64,000 nt of DNA from NCBI RefSeq assembly GCF_002177115.1, contig NZ_MVAG01000193.1, positions 62,001-126,000 on the forward strand. Direction: 5' to 3'. The translations under genes and the position numbers were made by a program. Each line of letters starts with the position of its first letter. The stretch's first letter is position 1. Under the pieces are notes generated by a model. The model searched no databases. It was not told the DNA's origin and saw nothing but the letters and a program-made list of their open reading frames with translations. The DNA is from Chryseobacterium mucoviscidosis (lineage in GTDB: Bacteria > Bacteroidota > Bacteroidia > Flavobacteriales > Weeksellaceae). Positions 43,219-51,623 of the stretch are shown here, piece by piece.

Positions 43219-45657
43219 ATGAAAAAAAGATCGATGTTTTTACTTGCCGGTATTGCAACCTTGTATTACAACAATGCATACGCTCAGGAAACTCCTAAAG
43301 ATTCCACGAGATCGGCTTCCATCGAACAGGTGGTTATTACGGGTAACTCTAATCCGAAAAAGAAAATAGAATCGAGTACGGCGATTTCTACTTTTACAGC
43401 AAAAGAAATCCAGAAACAAAACCCGATCAGTGCGGCAGCTTTGTTGCAGCGTGTTCCCGGTTTTGCGGTAGAAACTTCCGGTGGTGAAGTAGGAAACAAC
43501 CTTTTCGCAAGAGGTATTCCTTCTGCGGGAGCGTATGAATTTGTACAGGTTCAGGAAGATGGTCTTCCAGTGTTTGAAGACGGAGCATTACAGTTTGCCA
43601 ATGCAGATAATTTCTTCCGTGTAGACAATTCGGTAAGCCGATTAGAAGCTTTGAGAGGAGGTTCAGGTTCTATTTTTGCGAACAATTCTCCGGGAGGTTT
43701 AATTAACTTTATTACCAAAGAAGGCGGAAACGATTTCAGAGGAACGGCAAAACTGGAAACCAGTACTTATGGATTAATGCGTACTGATGTAAATGTAGGA
43801 GGAGCTTTGGTTCAGGACAGATTATTCTTCAATGTAGGAGGTTTTTACAGAACGGATGACGGAATCAGAAAAACCGGTTTTAAAGCCAATCAGGGCGGAC
43901 AGATCAGAATGAATCTGAAATATGTTTTCGATAAAGGTTATGCCAAAATCTATTACAAAAAACTGGATGACAGAAATACATTCTTCCTTCCGATTCCTTT
44001 GGTACAGAACGGAAATGATCTGAAAGAGTTTTCCGGTTTTGATGCCAATTACGGAACGTACAGTTACAGAAACATCAGTCAGTTGAATATTCCACAAGTA
44101 GGCGGAGGTTTTTTCAGCAGAAATTTAGAGGATGGAATTCATCCGAAAGTTGATGTTCTGGGAGCGGAATTCAAATATGATTTGGGCAGCAATTTCTCTG
44201 TTTTAAACAAGACAAGATATACCAATATCAATATGAATTATACAGGAATTTTCCCTGCAGGCGGACCTCAAAGTGCGGCTGATTTTGCCAAAGGGGCAGG
44301 AATTGCAGGAAATACATTCCAATATTCAATGGTAAGCAACGGAGCGGTGGTAAATCCGGGCTACGTTCAGAAATTAGGTTTCTGGGCAATTGATAAGCAG
44401 ATGAATAATTTTGTGAACGATTTGCAGTTCAGTTATAAGTTTGATAAAGGGAATGTAACGGCTGGCTTCTACAAATCTAACTGGAAGTCTCACCAATACT
44501 GGAACTGGAGCAATATTTTAACCACAGCCTCAGATAAACCGGAACTTTTGAATTTGGTAGATACTTCATTAACGCCAAACAGTGTAGGTTATTCTAAAAC
44601 GTACAATGGGGTTACCAATATGTCGTTCCTGTTGAGAGATTCTCAGATTCAGGGAAGTCTGAATGATCTTTACCTGAATTTGGATTACAACATTACCGAT
44701 GATCTTAGTTTTAACGGAGGAATTCGTTACAGCCGAGATTTCTATAAAGGTTACGGGGTGAACACAACGAGCGGAAACCTTAACAATTCCGGATTGACTA
44801 CTGACGGAACGCACAGTTTTGCAACAACCACTGCGGACGAAAATATGTCTGTTTTAGGCAATAAATACACGTACTGGAATTTTGATGTGAATAAAGTTTC
44901 TTTCACAACGGCGCTGAATTATAAAATCAATAAAGAAAATGCAGTGTATGCCCGTTTCTCCAATGGTTTCAGATCGCCGAATGAGGAAGCATACTACAAC
45001 AATATGAATAATTTATCTGTTGTAAAGCCGGTAACAACCAATCAGTTGGAAGTGGGATATAAGTACTATTCAAGAACGTTTGATGTGGCGGTAATTCCGT
45101 TCTATTCTACATTGAAAAATCTTTCATTTACCGATGTGTATTCAGACGGAAGCTCAGAGAACAAATTTGCAAATACCACGAACTTAGGAGTTGAGCTGGA
45201 AGGATACGCAAGATTATTCAACAACGTGTTTGAAGTAACTTTCAACGGAACGATCCAAAGTCCGAAATACAAAGACTTCACGGGAAGAAATGCAGACGGA
45301 TCTACATTCAATTATGACGGAAATACCGTGAGAAGAATGCCGAAATTCTACTTTAATATTTCTCCTGCGGTAAATCTTACCAAAGAATGGAGAGCTTATG
45401 TAAGCATGAATTACTACGGAAAACGTTTTCAGGATGAGAAAAATGCGCAGACTCTGCCTTCTTTCTCAGAATTTGGAGCGGGAACTTCTTATCAGTTAGG
45501 CAAAATCCGTTTTGCGGTGGACGGAACCAATATCTTTAATACCATCGGTATTACAGAAGGTGATCCAAGAGCCGGATCTCCATCGGGAGACGGAATTATT
45601 ATGGCAAGACCAATTATGGGTGCTGCGGTAAGAGCTTCCATTACGCTGGATTTCTAA
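43219..45657 (+). CDS. TonB-dependent outer-membrane receptor
   Basis: The 812-residue receptor has a signal peptide (cleavage near AYAQ, about residue 22) and a plug domain: EQVVITGNSNPKKKIESSTAISTF, NPISAAALLQRVPGF, LEALRGGSGSIFANNSPGGLINFITKEGG. A long beta-barrel follows, closing with a terminal Phe (RASITLDF). It lacks the N-terminal carboxypeptidase-like domain typical of SusC and has no SusD beside it. As the last gene of the trehalose run it probably imports trehalose or an oligosaccharide across the outer membrane. Confidence 0.9.
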   Translation: MKKRSMFLLAGIATLYYNNAYAQETPKDSTRSASIEQVVITGNSNPKKKIESSTAISTFTAKEIQKQNPISAAALLQRVPGFAVETSGGEVGNNLFARGIPSAGAYEFVQVQEDGLPVFEDGALQFANADNFFRVDNSVSRLEALRGGSGSIFANNSPGGLINFITKEGGNDFRGTAKLETSTYGLMRTDVNVGGALVQDRLFFNVGGFYRTDDGIRKTGFKANQGGQIRMNLKYVFDKGYAKIYYKKLDDRNTFFLPIPLVQNGNDLKEFSGFDANYGTYSYRNISQLNIPQVGGGFFSRNLEDGIHPKVDVLGAEFKYDLGSNFSVLNKTRYTNINMNYTGIFPAGGPQSAADFAKGAGIAGNTFQYSMVSNGAVVNPGYVQKLGFWAIDKQMNNFVNDLQFSYKFDKGNVTAGFYKSNWKSHQYWNWSNILTTASDKPELLNLVDTSLTPNSVGYSKTYNGVTNMSFLLRDSQIQGSLNDLYLNLDYNITDDLSFNGGIRYSRDFYKGYGVNTTSGNLNNSGLTTDGTHSFATTTADENMSVLGNKYTYWNFDVNKVSFTTALNYKINKENAVYARFSNGFRSPNEEAYYNNMNNLSVVKPVTTNQLEVGYKYYSRTFDVAVIPFYSTLKNLSFTDVYSDGSSENKFANTTNLGVELEGYARLFNNVFEVTFNGTIQSPKYKDFTGRNADGSTFNYDGNTVRRMPKFYFNISPAVNLTKEWRAYVSMNYYGKRFQDEKNAQTLPSFSEFGAGTSYQLGKIRFAVDGTNIFNTIGITEGDPRAGSPSGDGIIMARPIMGAAVRASITLDF

Positions 45658-45681
45658 AATTTATTTCTTCATATAATTGAT

Positions 45682-45715
45682 AAAACCGTCAGGAGTTTTT
45701 CTGACGGTTTTTATT
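45682..45715 (+). terminator. Terminator of the trehalose locus
   Basis: The stem AAAACCGTCAG/CTGACGGTTTT (loop GAGTTTTT) is followed by a T-rich run, 25 bases after the stop codon of the TonB receptor. Confidence 0.85.
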
Positions 45716-45730
45716 TTCAAAAGCCTTCAT

Positions 45731-46294
45731 TTAATGTTTCCATTTTCCTTCAAATTCACCATTGCAAAATGATCCGTTGCCTTTTGCTAAAATTTCACAG
45801 TGCGGAAGTTCACGGGATATTTTTGAAAGACCATCAAATGTAAAATTATTGTTCCAAACCTGAATGGTAATCATATTCATATATTTCATTACCGTTAATT
45901 TTTTCAAACCAACTTCAGTAATTGATGTTTCCTGAATTTGCAGATTTAGTAAATTATTTATTTCTGTCAAATATGGAATACATTCGTCTGTAAGTTGTGT
46001 ATTGCCTTTTAACCGAAGATATTGCAGAAATTCTAAATTTTTTAAATATTTTATGCCATCGTTCGTAATTTCAGTGTCCTGTAAATCTAAATTTTCAATT
46101 TTACAGCAATTTGAGACATGAGCTAATCCTTCATCATTGAGATTTGAACTGTAAAAATTGGCAGATATAAGATTAGGAAACTGTTTCAGATAAGATAAGT
46201 CATTAAAATTAATTGGAGATTCTTCCCATTTCAATGAGAAATGTTCACTGTTTATATCATAATAATGATTACCTATTTTTATTGGATTTTCCAT
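45731..46294 (-). CDS. Leucine-rich-repeat protein A
   Basis: This protein of about 187 residues has LRR-type repeats (LSYLKQFPNLISANFYSSNLNDEGL, ISNCCKIENLDLQDTEITNDGIKYL, LEFLQYLRLKGNTQLTDECI) with the LxxLxLxxT pattern. The ATG at 46294 gives MENPIKIGNHYYDINS and is preferred over the earlier one at 46300. No signal peptide is seen. Function is unknown; LRR proteins in such clusters often act as immunity or binding partners. The next gene upstream is a second LRR protein 12 bases away. Confidence 0.65.
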   Translation of the reverse strand: MENPIKIGNHYYDINSEHFSLKWEESPINFNDLSYLKQFPNLISANFYSSNLNDEGLAHVSNCCKIENLDLQDTEITNDGIKYLKNLEFLQYLRLKGNTQLTDECIPYLTEINNLLNLQIQETSITEVGLKKLTVMKYMNMITIQVWNNNFTFDGLSKISRELPHCEILAKGNGSFCNGEFEGKWKH

Positions 46295-46311
46295 AATCAT
46301 TATATACTTAT

Positions 46312-46899
46312 TTATATCTTAGTTCTTTTCATTGTTCTTTTCAAATTTTCAAAATCATCATCTTTGTATCTTCTTGAGCCGGATAAATTTATTTCTTTTA
46401 AATTTTTTGGAAAAAGATCAGGATTTAAATCTGTAAGTTTTGTCTCGCACAAACCTAAATATTTTAAGTTTAACATTTGGTTGAGGGTTTTTGGTAATTT
46501 ATTCAGTTCGCAGTTTTCAATACGTAATGTTTTTAATTGATCTAATTGCGATATTGTCTCAGGAACTGTATCAATATCATTTCCTCGAATCATTAAATAC
46601 TGTAACGATTTTATTCGGGTGAGCCATTCAGGAAAAACTTTTAATGGAAGATTTAGGAGTGAAATTTTTTTTAATTTTTTCAATTCAGCAATTTCTTTCG
46701 GAAGTTCAAAATCATCCAAATTATAAATAAAAGGATGTGCCTGAATTTCTAAGGTTCTTAAGTTGATAAATTGCGAAAAAATGGCACCTTTGTCCTTTAG
46801 ATTGTATTCTATAAACAGCAGACTTAGTTTTTTACAATTCTTTGGATTTTCAAGTGCTTCGCTTAATGATGAAAATTTATTTTTCCTAAAAGAATACAT
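46312..46899 (-). CDS. Leucine-rich-repeat protein B
   Basis: The 195-residue protein has at least five LRR units (LRTLEIQ, LKKISLLNLPLKVFPEWL, LQYLMIRGNDIDTVPETISQLDQLKTLRIENCELNKLP, LKYLGLCETKLTDL, LKEINLSGS) of the ribonuclease-inhibitor/typical bacterial kind. It is cytoplasmic and unrelated in sequence detail to LRR protein A except for fold. The three minus-strand genes from 45731 to 47673 are tightly packed and probably form one operon. Confidence 0.72.
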   Translation of the reverse strand: MYSFRKNKFSSLSEALENPKNCKKLSLLFIEYNLKDKGAIFSQFINLRTLEIQAHPFIYNLDDFELPKEIAELKKLKKISLLNLPLKVFPEWLTRIKSLQYLMIRGNDIDTVPETISQLDQLKTLRIENCELNKLPKTLNQMLNLKYLGLCETKLTDLNPDLFPKNLKEINLSGSRRYKDDDFENLKRTMKRTKI

Positions 46900-46923
46900 T
46901 ACAATATTATTACTATCTAAACT

Positions 46924-47673
46924 TTAAACATTTTGTCCTTTAGCCAATTTTCTCAAATTTTTCAATTTCCCGGTAATCTGATCTGCTCCTTCTTTATTTT
47001 TTTCTTTTTTCAGGTTTTCTCTGGCTTTTTTGAAGGAATCAATATAATGATCAAATACCTTTTCTTTAATTAACGGGTCGTCTACAACTTCGTATAATCC
47101 GCTTAAGATCCATTCGAAAATACCATATTGGCTTAAGCTTTTATTTAAGAAATTCGTAAGACCAATCACCATTTGCTCATTCCATGATTTGATATTCATA
47201 ATAGCTCGGAATACATCGGTTGTTGCGGAATAGATTGTCAAGAACCATTCGCCGAGTTCTTGAAAATAGGCTGCTTCTTTATCCTTCCCCTGCTCTTTAT
47301 AATATTCTGATATAGAGTCGCAGGAGACTTTACTGCTCATGTATCCATTATTAGCCCATAAAAATCCCGATACATCGAAAACTCCATTCATGAGTCCGTT
47401 AACAAAAGCGGTAATTCCCATTAAATCATACTTTTGGTCGGTTTGAAGTAAGTCTGAATGGTTGGGTAGTTCGCTTGTTATTTCGTCATATTTATCATTC
47501 AAATCCTTATGGTTTGCCCAAAAAGGAAAAAGATTGACAAATAATGCACGTTCTATAATTTCCTGATCCAGTTCTCCGCCATTTTTTGCATAATCCGGCA
47601 ATTCACTACATGCTTCTAAATATTCTTGAAATGAATCTCCTGCCAGTTTTCTTACCAGTTCTTCTTTGTTCAT
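46924..47673 (-). CDS. Helical protein of unknown function
   Basis: I do not recognise this 249-residue family. It is acidic and helical, with several Trp residues (LFPFWANHKDLNDKYDEI, SGFLWANNGYMSSKVSC, MNIKSWNEQMVIGL) and a highly charged Lys-rich C-terminus (ARENLKKEKNKEGADQI). No signal peptide or transmembrane segment is evident. It lies first in a short run with the two LRR genes, so it may act with them. Confidence 0.6.
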   Translation of the reverse strand: MNKEELVRKLAGDSFQEYLEACSELPDYAKNGGELDQEIIERALFVNLFPFWANHKDLNDKYDEITSELPNHSDLLQTDQKYDLMGITAFVNGLMNGVFDVSGFLWANNGYMSSKVSCDSISEYYKEQGKDKEAAYFQELGEWFLTIYSATTDVFRAIMNIKSWNEQMVIGLTNFLNKSLSQYGIFEWILSGLYEVVDDPLIKEKVFDHYIDSFKKARENLKKEKNKEGADQITGKLKNLRKLAKGQNV

Positions 47674-47735
47674 GTTTAATAATTTTAAATTTTAGGTATT
47701 AGTTTATTTGTAAGATTTTTCTATAAATATATTTT

Positions 47736-48728
47736 TTATTCAATTTCAATAGAATGATAAGCCATCCATCGTTTTAAATTTCCAACCATCCTTTTCAGAT
47801 GATCTTCATTTAGGAAGATATTTGTCCAGAATTCAAATCTGTCGCACTGCACACTGATGTAATACGTCATGACAGCTAAACAGGCGTAAGATAAGAACTT
47901 TTTTTCTTCGTTACTGATTGCTGTTACCGTTTCATAACCTTTTAAAAAACTTTCTGCTTTTACCCAATATTCTTCCTCATTCAGGTTGGTTGCCAAAAGC
48001 TGAAACAGAAAGTAAGAAATATCAAAACATAAATAGCCGTTTCCGCAGAAATCAAAATCGAAAAAAGTAACTTCCTTTTCATTATCAATATGCAGATTAT
48101 CAAACCAGACATCAAGATGTACACTTCCGTATCTCATTTGCTGTCTGTCGAAAGTTTCGAATTTAAGGCTTAAAAATTTAGATAATTTCTCCAGAAAAAT
48201 AACTTCGGGATTACCATCGTTAAAGATTTTTTTTATCTTTTCAACAGGGTTTATAAGCAGATTTTTTGCGTTATAAGAAATCCTGTTCAGCTCAAAATGC
48301 TCTGCCGACTGATGAACTCTGGCTAAAGCCTGTCCGATCAGAAAACTTGTTTCAGAAGAAAATTTTGCTGTCTTTATGCCTTTCGCATAGGAAAATAAAA
48401 CGCCGAACCTTTTTCCTTCCGGTGCTTCAATTTCCTGAATATAGTCGCCGAATTTGTCTGCGATAGGAAAAGCAACCTGCCGGTTTGCGTCTTTTAAATG
48501 AAGAAGAAGCTTTAGTTCTTCCTCAATTTCAGATTTTGTCCGCCAATGATGAGTATACACCCTGAAAACAAATTTCTTTTCCTCATCATGAACCATGTAC
48601 AAATGATTCATGGCAAGCCGAAAGATGTGGCACTCGGTTTTACCGCTCAGTCCGTATTTTTGTTGAATAAGATATCCGAGATACACGGGATCAAGCGTAC
48701 TGTTTATAGCAGGGAATTTTTCTGTCAT
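47736..48728 (-). CDS. Aminoglycoside-phosphotransferase-fold kinase
   Basis: The protein has an APH/choline-kinase fold: YGLSGKTECHIFRLAMNHLYMVHDEEKKFVFRVY near the N-terminus, the catalytic-loop-like SVHLDVWFDNLHID (HLDxxxxN) near 220, and the metal-binding FFDFDFCGNGYLCFDISYF near 243. The ATG at 48728 gives MTEKFPAINSTLDPVYLG and is preferred over the longer start at 48797, whose extra residues do not look like the family. The substrate is unknown (a small alcohol, amine or drug). Confidence 0.8.
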   Translation of the reverse strand: MTEKFPAINSTLDPVYLGYLIQQKYGLSGKTECHIFRLAMNHLYMVHDEEKKFVFRVYTHHWRTKSEIEEELKLLLHLKDANRQVAFPIADKFGDYIQEIEAPEGKRFGVLFSYAKGIKTAKFSSETSFLIGQALARVHQSAEHFELNRISYNAKNLLINPVEKIKKIFNDGNPEVIFLEKLSKFLSLKFETFDRQQMRYGSVHLDVWFDNLHIDNEKEVTFFDFDFCGNGYLCFDISYFLFQLLATNLNEEEYWVKAESFLKGYETVTAISNEEKKFLSYACLAVMTYYISVQCDRFEFWTNIFLNEDHLKRMVGNLKRWMAYHSIEIE

Positions 48729-48864
48729 TAATTTAAATTTATATCCGTAAGTGAACAGTACTTTATATGAAACAACCTTGTTTGTAATCAAATGCAAATC
48801 AATTTAGATTAAAACAGTAAGGTTCGTATCTAAACTCTCTTAGCTCACCCACACTCAAACACTC

Positions 48865-49503
48865 TTACTTAAAAAACGGATTATACTCCTTCTCAAACCC
48901 GATTTTCGTAGGGTTTCCATGTCCGGAGAAAACCTGAGTGTCGTTATCCAAAATGAAAAGTTTGGTCTTAATTCCGTCAATTAATTGTTCGTAGTTTCCT
49001 TTATAAAGATCAGTTCTTCCGATGCTTCCTTCGAACAGAACATCCCCTGAAATAATGAACTTCTGATTTTCGTTATGATAAACCACACTTCCCGGAGAAT
49101 GCCCCGGAACATGATAGATTTTAAACTTTTCTCCGTCAAAATCCAGTTCGTCACCCTCATTAATATATTGAATTTCCACATTAATATGATCCAGCTCAAA
49201 ACCGAATCTCATCCCGCTGATCTGGAACATATCCAACACTTCTTTATCTTCTCTGTGCATCAAAACAGGGACTTTATACATGTCAAAAGCCCATTGTAAG
49301 CCTAAAACATGATCAATATGAGCGTGCGTTAAAAGAATTTTTTCAATTTTCAGTTCATTTTCTGAAATGAAACTTTCGATCGCTTTGGTTTCCTGTCCGT
49401 TCATATTTCCGGGATCAAATAACCATGCTTTTTTATTTTCATTATAAAGGATATAAGTGTTTTCGCTTGCAAAATTGAATACGAAACCTTGAATCTGAAG
49501 CAT
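48865..49503 (-). CDS. MBL-fold metallohydrolase, glyoxalase II-like
   Basis: The 212-residue protein has the metallo-beta-lactamase motif THAHIDHVLG (about residues 59-68), then HVPGHSPGSVVYH near 134, ISGDVLFEGSIGRTDL near 150 and FSGHGNPTKIGFE near the C-terminus. This is the typical order for hydroxyacylglutathione-hydrolase-like enzymes. It is cytoplasmic; the substrate is unknown. The start at 49503 gives the right N-terminus. The flanking left side is near the repeat-dense region. Confidence 0.9.
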   Translation of the reverse strand: MLQIQGFVFNFASENTYILYNENKKAWLFDPGNMNGQETKAIESFISENELKIEKILLTHAHIDHVLGLQWAFDMYKVPVLMHREDKEVLDMFQISGMRFGFELDHINVEIQYINEGDELDFDGEKFKIYHVPGHSPGSVVYHNENQKFIISGDVLFEGSIGRTDLYKGNYEQLIDGIKTKLFILDNDTQVFSGHGNPTKIGFEKEYNPFFK

Positions 49504-49566
49504 ATTCTGAATATTTTTATTGGAAACAAAGGTAGCTACAAAAGTTTTTGTTTAAAAATAAAACTT

Positions 49567-49755
49567 GTTTAAACTAATTTCAGAATTAACCGCAAAAGGG
49601 ACAAAAGATAATTTTAAAGCGAATTTTTAGAATAATCAAAGCGCTCAAAAGAATAAAAATCAAAGATTTTTAAAAACTGTTGTGAGCTTTTTCATTTATA
49701 ATGATCAGCTTCAAATAAAAATAGTAGATCTTTTGTGACTCGTATGTTTGCATAT
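49567..49755. repeat. CCGCAAAAG repeat, copy B, left part
   Basis: This part starts with GTTTAAAC (49567-49574) and TTAACCGCAAAAGGGACAAAAGA, runs through AAAATCAAAGATTTTT and ends at TTTGCATAT (49747-49755). It matches the plan of copy A (35803-35991). The remainder of the copy lies beyond the IS110 element, from 51061 to 51099. Confidence 0.7.
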
Positions 49756-49968
49756 CAAAAATTTACGTTTACATAGGATAACCAAAAAGCTAAGGGACAG
49801 AAGAAATATTTTGTGACAGGTAGTTGATTTGATTTTAATATACCGTAAAAAGAAAGATTCTCTGTCTCTAAGTTTCTCCAAAATCTGAACAGTACTTAGG
49901 GAATGAATAAATATCCCGGATAATTACGAGAAAAGATAATCGGAAACTGCGGCTTTATAAAAAATAAT
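49756..49968 (+). ncRNA. Possible bridge-RNA region of the IS110 element
   Basis: IS110-group elements encode a structured guide (bridge) RNA in the non-coding left end upstream of the recombinase; IS1111-group elements carry it at the right end. The 213-base left region fits that role, with candidate structures around ATATCCCGGATAATTACG. The only striking hairpin at the right end is at 50975-50996. No guide loops were assigned, so this is an inference from family and position. Confidence 0.35.
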
Positions 49969-50997
49969 ATGATGAAAAAACAGTGTGTTGGCATTGACAT
50001 ATCCAAGGATCATCTTGATTGCTGTATCGGATGTATAGATTCTGACCAGAATCATAAGCTGCAAAATAACAAAAGGTTTTCGAATAATGAAACCGGTTTT
50101 AAGGCACTGCTGAATTGGGTTTCAGATCTTCAGGTTACAGAAAATTTGATGTATGTAATGGAAGCTACAGGAGTTTATTATGAAAATCTGATTTATTATC
50201 TCACAGAAAACGACTGTAAAGCATCGGTTTTATTGCCCAATATGGTAAAACACTATGTCAAAAGTTTGAACATAAAGACGAAAACGGATAAGGTAGATGC
50301 TGAAGTTTTATGTAGGCTGGGCTTGGAAAGAAGACTTGGATTTTGGCAAAAACCATCCGGAATCATGCGGGAGCTTAAGTTCTTAAGCAGAGAGTATCGC
50401 GAGATAAAATATAAAATAAATCAGGTCAAAAACCAGCTTCATGCAAGATTTTACAGTTATCAATGCCCTGAAAGTACAGAACAAAGATTAAAAAGACAGA
50501 TTGCATTGCTCGAAACTCAGGCACTGGAGATAGAGGCAGAGATAAGAACTTTGGTGATGACAGACCGCTCTTTTTATGATAAAATACAGCGGGTATGCAC
50601 GATCCCGGGAGTGAGTTTTATAACAGTTGTTTGCGTTGTGGCTGAAACAAATGCATTTGCCTTAATCTCCAATTCCAAACAGCTTACCAGTTATGCAGGT
50701 CTTGATATACAGCAGAACCAGTCTGGCAGCAGAGAGGGAAAAACAAGAATTTCGAAAAAAGGAAACAGCTTTATTCGGTATGCGCTTTATATGCCGGCAT
50801 TGTGTGCCAGTAGATTTAATCCCTCGATGAAATCTTTTTACAGAAATTTAACGGAACGGAAACCTGCAAAAAAAATAGCGGTAACAGCCGTAGCGAGAAA
50901 GTTATTGTGTTTAATCTACGTTCTCTGGAAAAAAGAGGAAGAATTCAATATCAATTATGAAGAAAATAAAAATACAGACAGGGTTTCGCCTGTCTGA
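49969..50997 (+). CDS. IS110-family transposase (DEDD recombinase)
   Basis: The 342-residue enzyme starts CVGIDISKDHLDCC, where Asp10 is the first residue of the RuvC-like DEDD motif. YVMEATGVYYE supplies the Glu and TKTDKVDAEVL the following Asp pair. The C-terminal transposase-20 domain begins at CTIPGVSF near 208 and contains SREGKTRISKKGNSFIRYALY, the region of the essential Ser. Length and both domains are complete, so it may be active. Confidence 0.95.
   Translation: MMKKQCVGIDISKDHLDCCIGCIDSDQNHKLQNNKRFSNNETGFKALLNWVSDLQVTENLMYVMEATGVYYENLIYYLTENDCKASVLLPNMVKHYVKSLNIKTKTDKVDAEVLCRLGLERRLGFWQKPSGIMRELKFLSREYREIKYKINQVKNQLHARFYSYQCPESTEQRLKRQIALLETQALEIEAEIRTLVMTDRSFYDKIQRVCTIPGVSFITVVCVVAETNAFALISNSKQLTSYAGLDIQQNQSGSREGKTRISKKGNSFIRYALYMPALCASRFNPSMKSFYRNLTERKPAKKIAVTAVARKLLCLIYVLWKKEEEFNINYEENKNTDRVSPV
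50975..50996 (+). terminator. Hairpin overlapping the transposase stop codon
   Basis: A perfect 8-bp stem CAGACAGG/CCTGTCTG with loop GTTTCG ends inside the TGA stop. There is no T-run, so it may be an end structure of the element rather than a normal terminator. Confidence 0.5.
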
Positions 50998-51060
50998 ACG
51001 GGATAAACAATAGCTTTCCCAAAAAATAGTTTAAACAAATTTAAAAAATAATTTGCATAT

Positions 51061-51099
51061 TAACACAGTACCTTTTGCGGTTAAATAAAAGTTTAAACA
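51061..51099. repeat. CCGCAAAAG repeat, copy B, right part
   Basis: On the minus strand this reads GTTTAAAC, then TTTAACCGCAAAAGG, mirroring the left end of the repeat. It ends with GTTTAAAC at 51092-51099. Taken with 49567-49755 and without the IS, the copy would be about 228 bp, against 189 bp for copy A. Confidence 0.65.
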
Positions 51100-51123
51100 G
51101 ACTTATAGTTTTGATTTAAATTT

Positions 51124-51545
51124 TAACCGCAAAAGATGCAAAAGATTATTGGATTTATTTAAAGTATTTCAAAAGCCTGCAAAGAGAAAAAATCTTTGAT
51201 TTTTTAAACTTATGTGTGCTTTTTTCCTATTTAATTATTAAATTTAAATAACCTGAGTTCGGGATAAGAAATAAATTTAGATATTTGATTTATAGCATTA
51301 TATTAATTTATCGCAAAGAAAAACAAAAGATTTTTTTTAATTATTAAAAGTTGGTAAGTTAAACAAAGGCACTTCGTTTATTTAAAAAAGACAAAAATGG
51401 TATTACTTTGATAAGTTTTACGCCTTCGTATATCTTAAAAGCTGAATTCCTGATAATTGAATCTCTTTGTTTAACCTTGCGTTTAATAAGAATTATCCCG
51501 AACTTAGGATAAATAACTAAAATGTAAAATCTTTTGCGGTTAAGA
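51124..51545. repeat. CCGCAAAAG repeat, copy C, apparently split by another repeat
   Basis: The left arm TTAACCGCAAAAGATGCAAAAG (from 51124, continuing to AAAATCTTTGATTTTTT near 51200) and the right arm ATCTTTTGCGGTTAAG (about 51530-51545) are inverted like the ends of copies A and B. Between them lies a 256-bp inverted-repeat element. The copy is more degenerate than the others. Confidence 0.5.
51253..51508. repeat. MITE-like element with CCTGAGTTCGGGATAA ends
   Basis: CCTGAGTTCGGGATAA (51253-51268) and TTATCCCGAACTTAGG (51493-51508) are inverted copies with 15 of 16 matches, 256 bp apart end to end. The interior is AT-rich and has no gene; a 66-codon minus-strand ORF there is not convincing. 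The short ends resemble those of DDE insertion sequences, so this is probably a non-autonomous element. Confidence 0.6.
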
Positions 51546-51588
51546 TAAAATTCAGGCATTTTTTAATGAATAAAGATATGTTGCTTTG

Positions 51589-51618
51589 TTGTTTAAAAAC
51601 GATTTTTCTTTATCTTCG
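51589..51618 (+). promoter_or_regulatory. Predicted promoter of the plug protein gene
   Basis: TTG (51589-51591) and TATCTTCG (51611-51618) are 19 bases apart, and the second differs from TAnnTTTG by one base. The ATG follows five bases later, so the mRNA may be nearly leaderless. Confidence 0.45.
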
Positions 51619-51623
51619 TCATA

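Larger units (their letters stand above)
49756..51060 (+). mobile_element. IS110-family insertion sequence
   Basis: About 1305 bp lies between two copies of TTTGCATAT (49747-49755 and 51052-51060). It carries one intact transposase gene (49969-50997) in the middle. The insertion splits an intergenic repeat, which helps fix the edges. IS110 elements usually lack clear terminal repeats and target duplications, so the nine-base match may be coincidental or a trace of target choice, and the edges are uncertain by several bases. Confidence 0.6.

Noticed and set aside
51359..51559. A 66-codon minus-strand frame in the repeat region
   Set aside because: It lies across a MITE-like element and its end arm and looks like a chance open frame.
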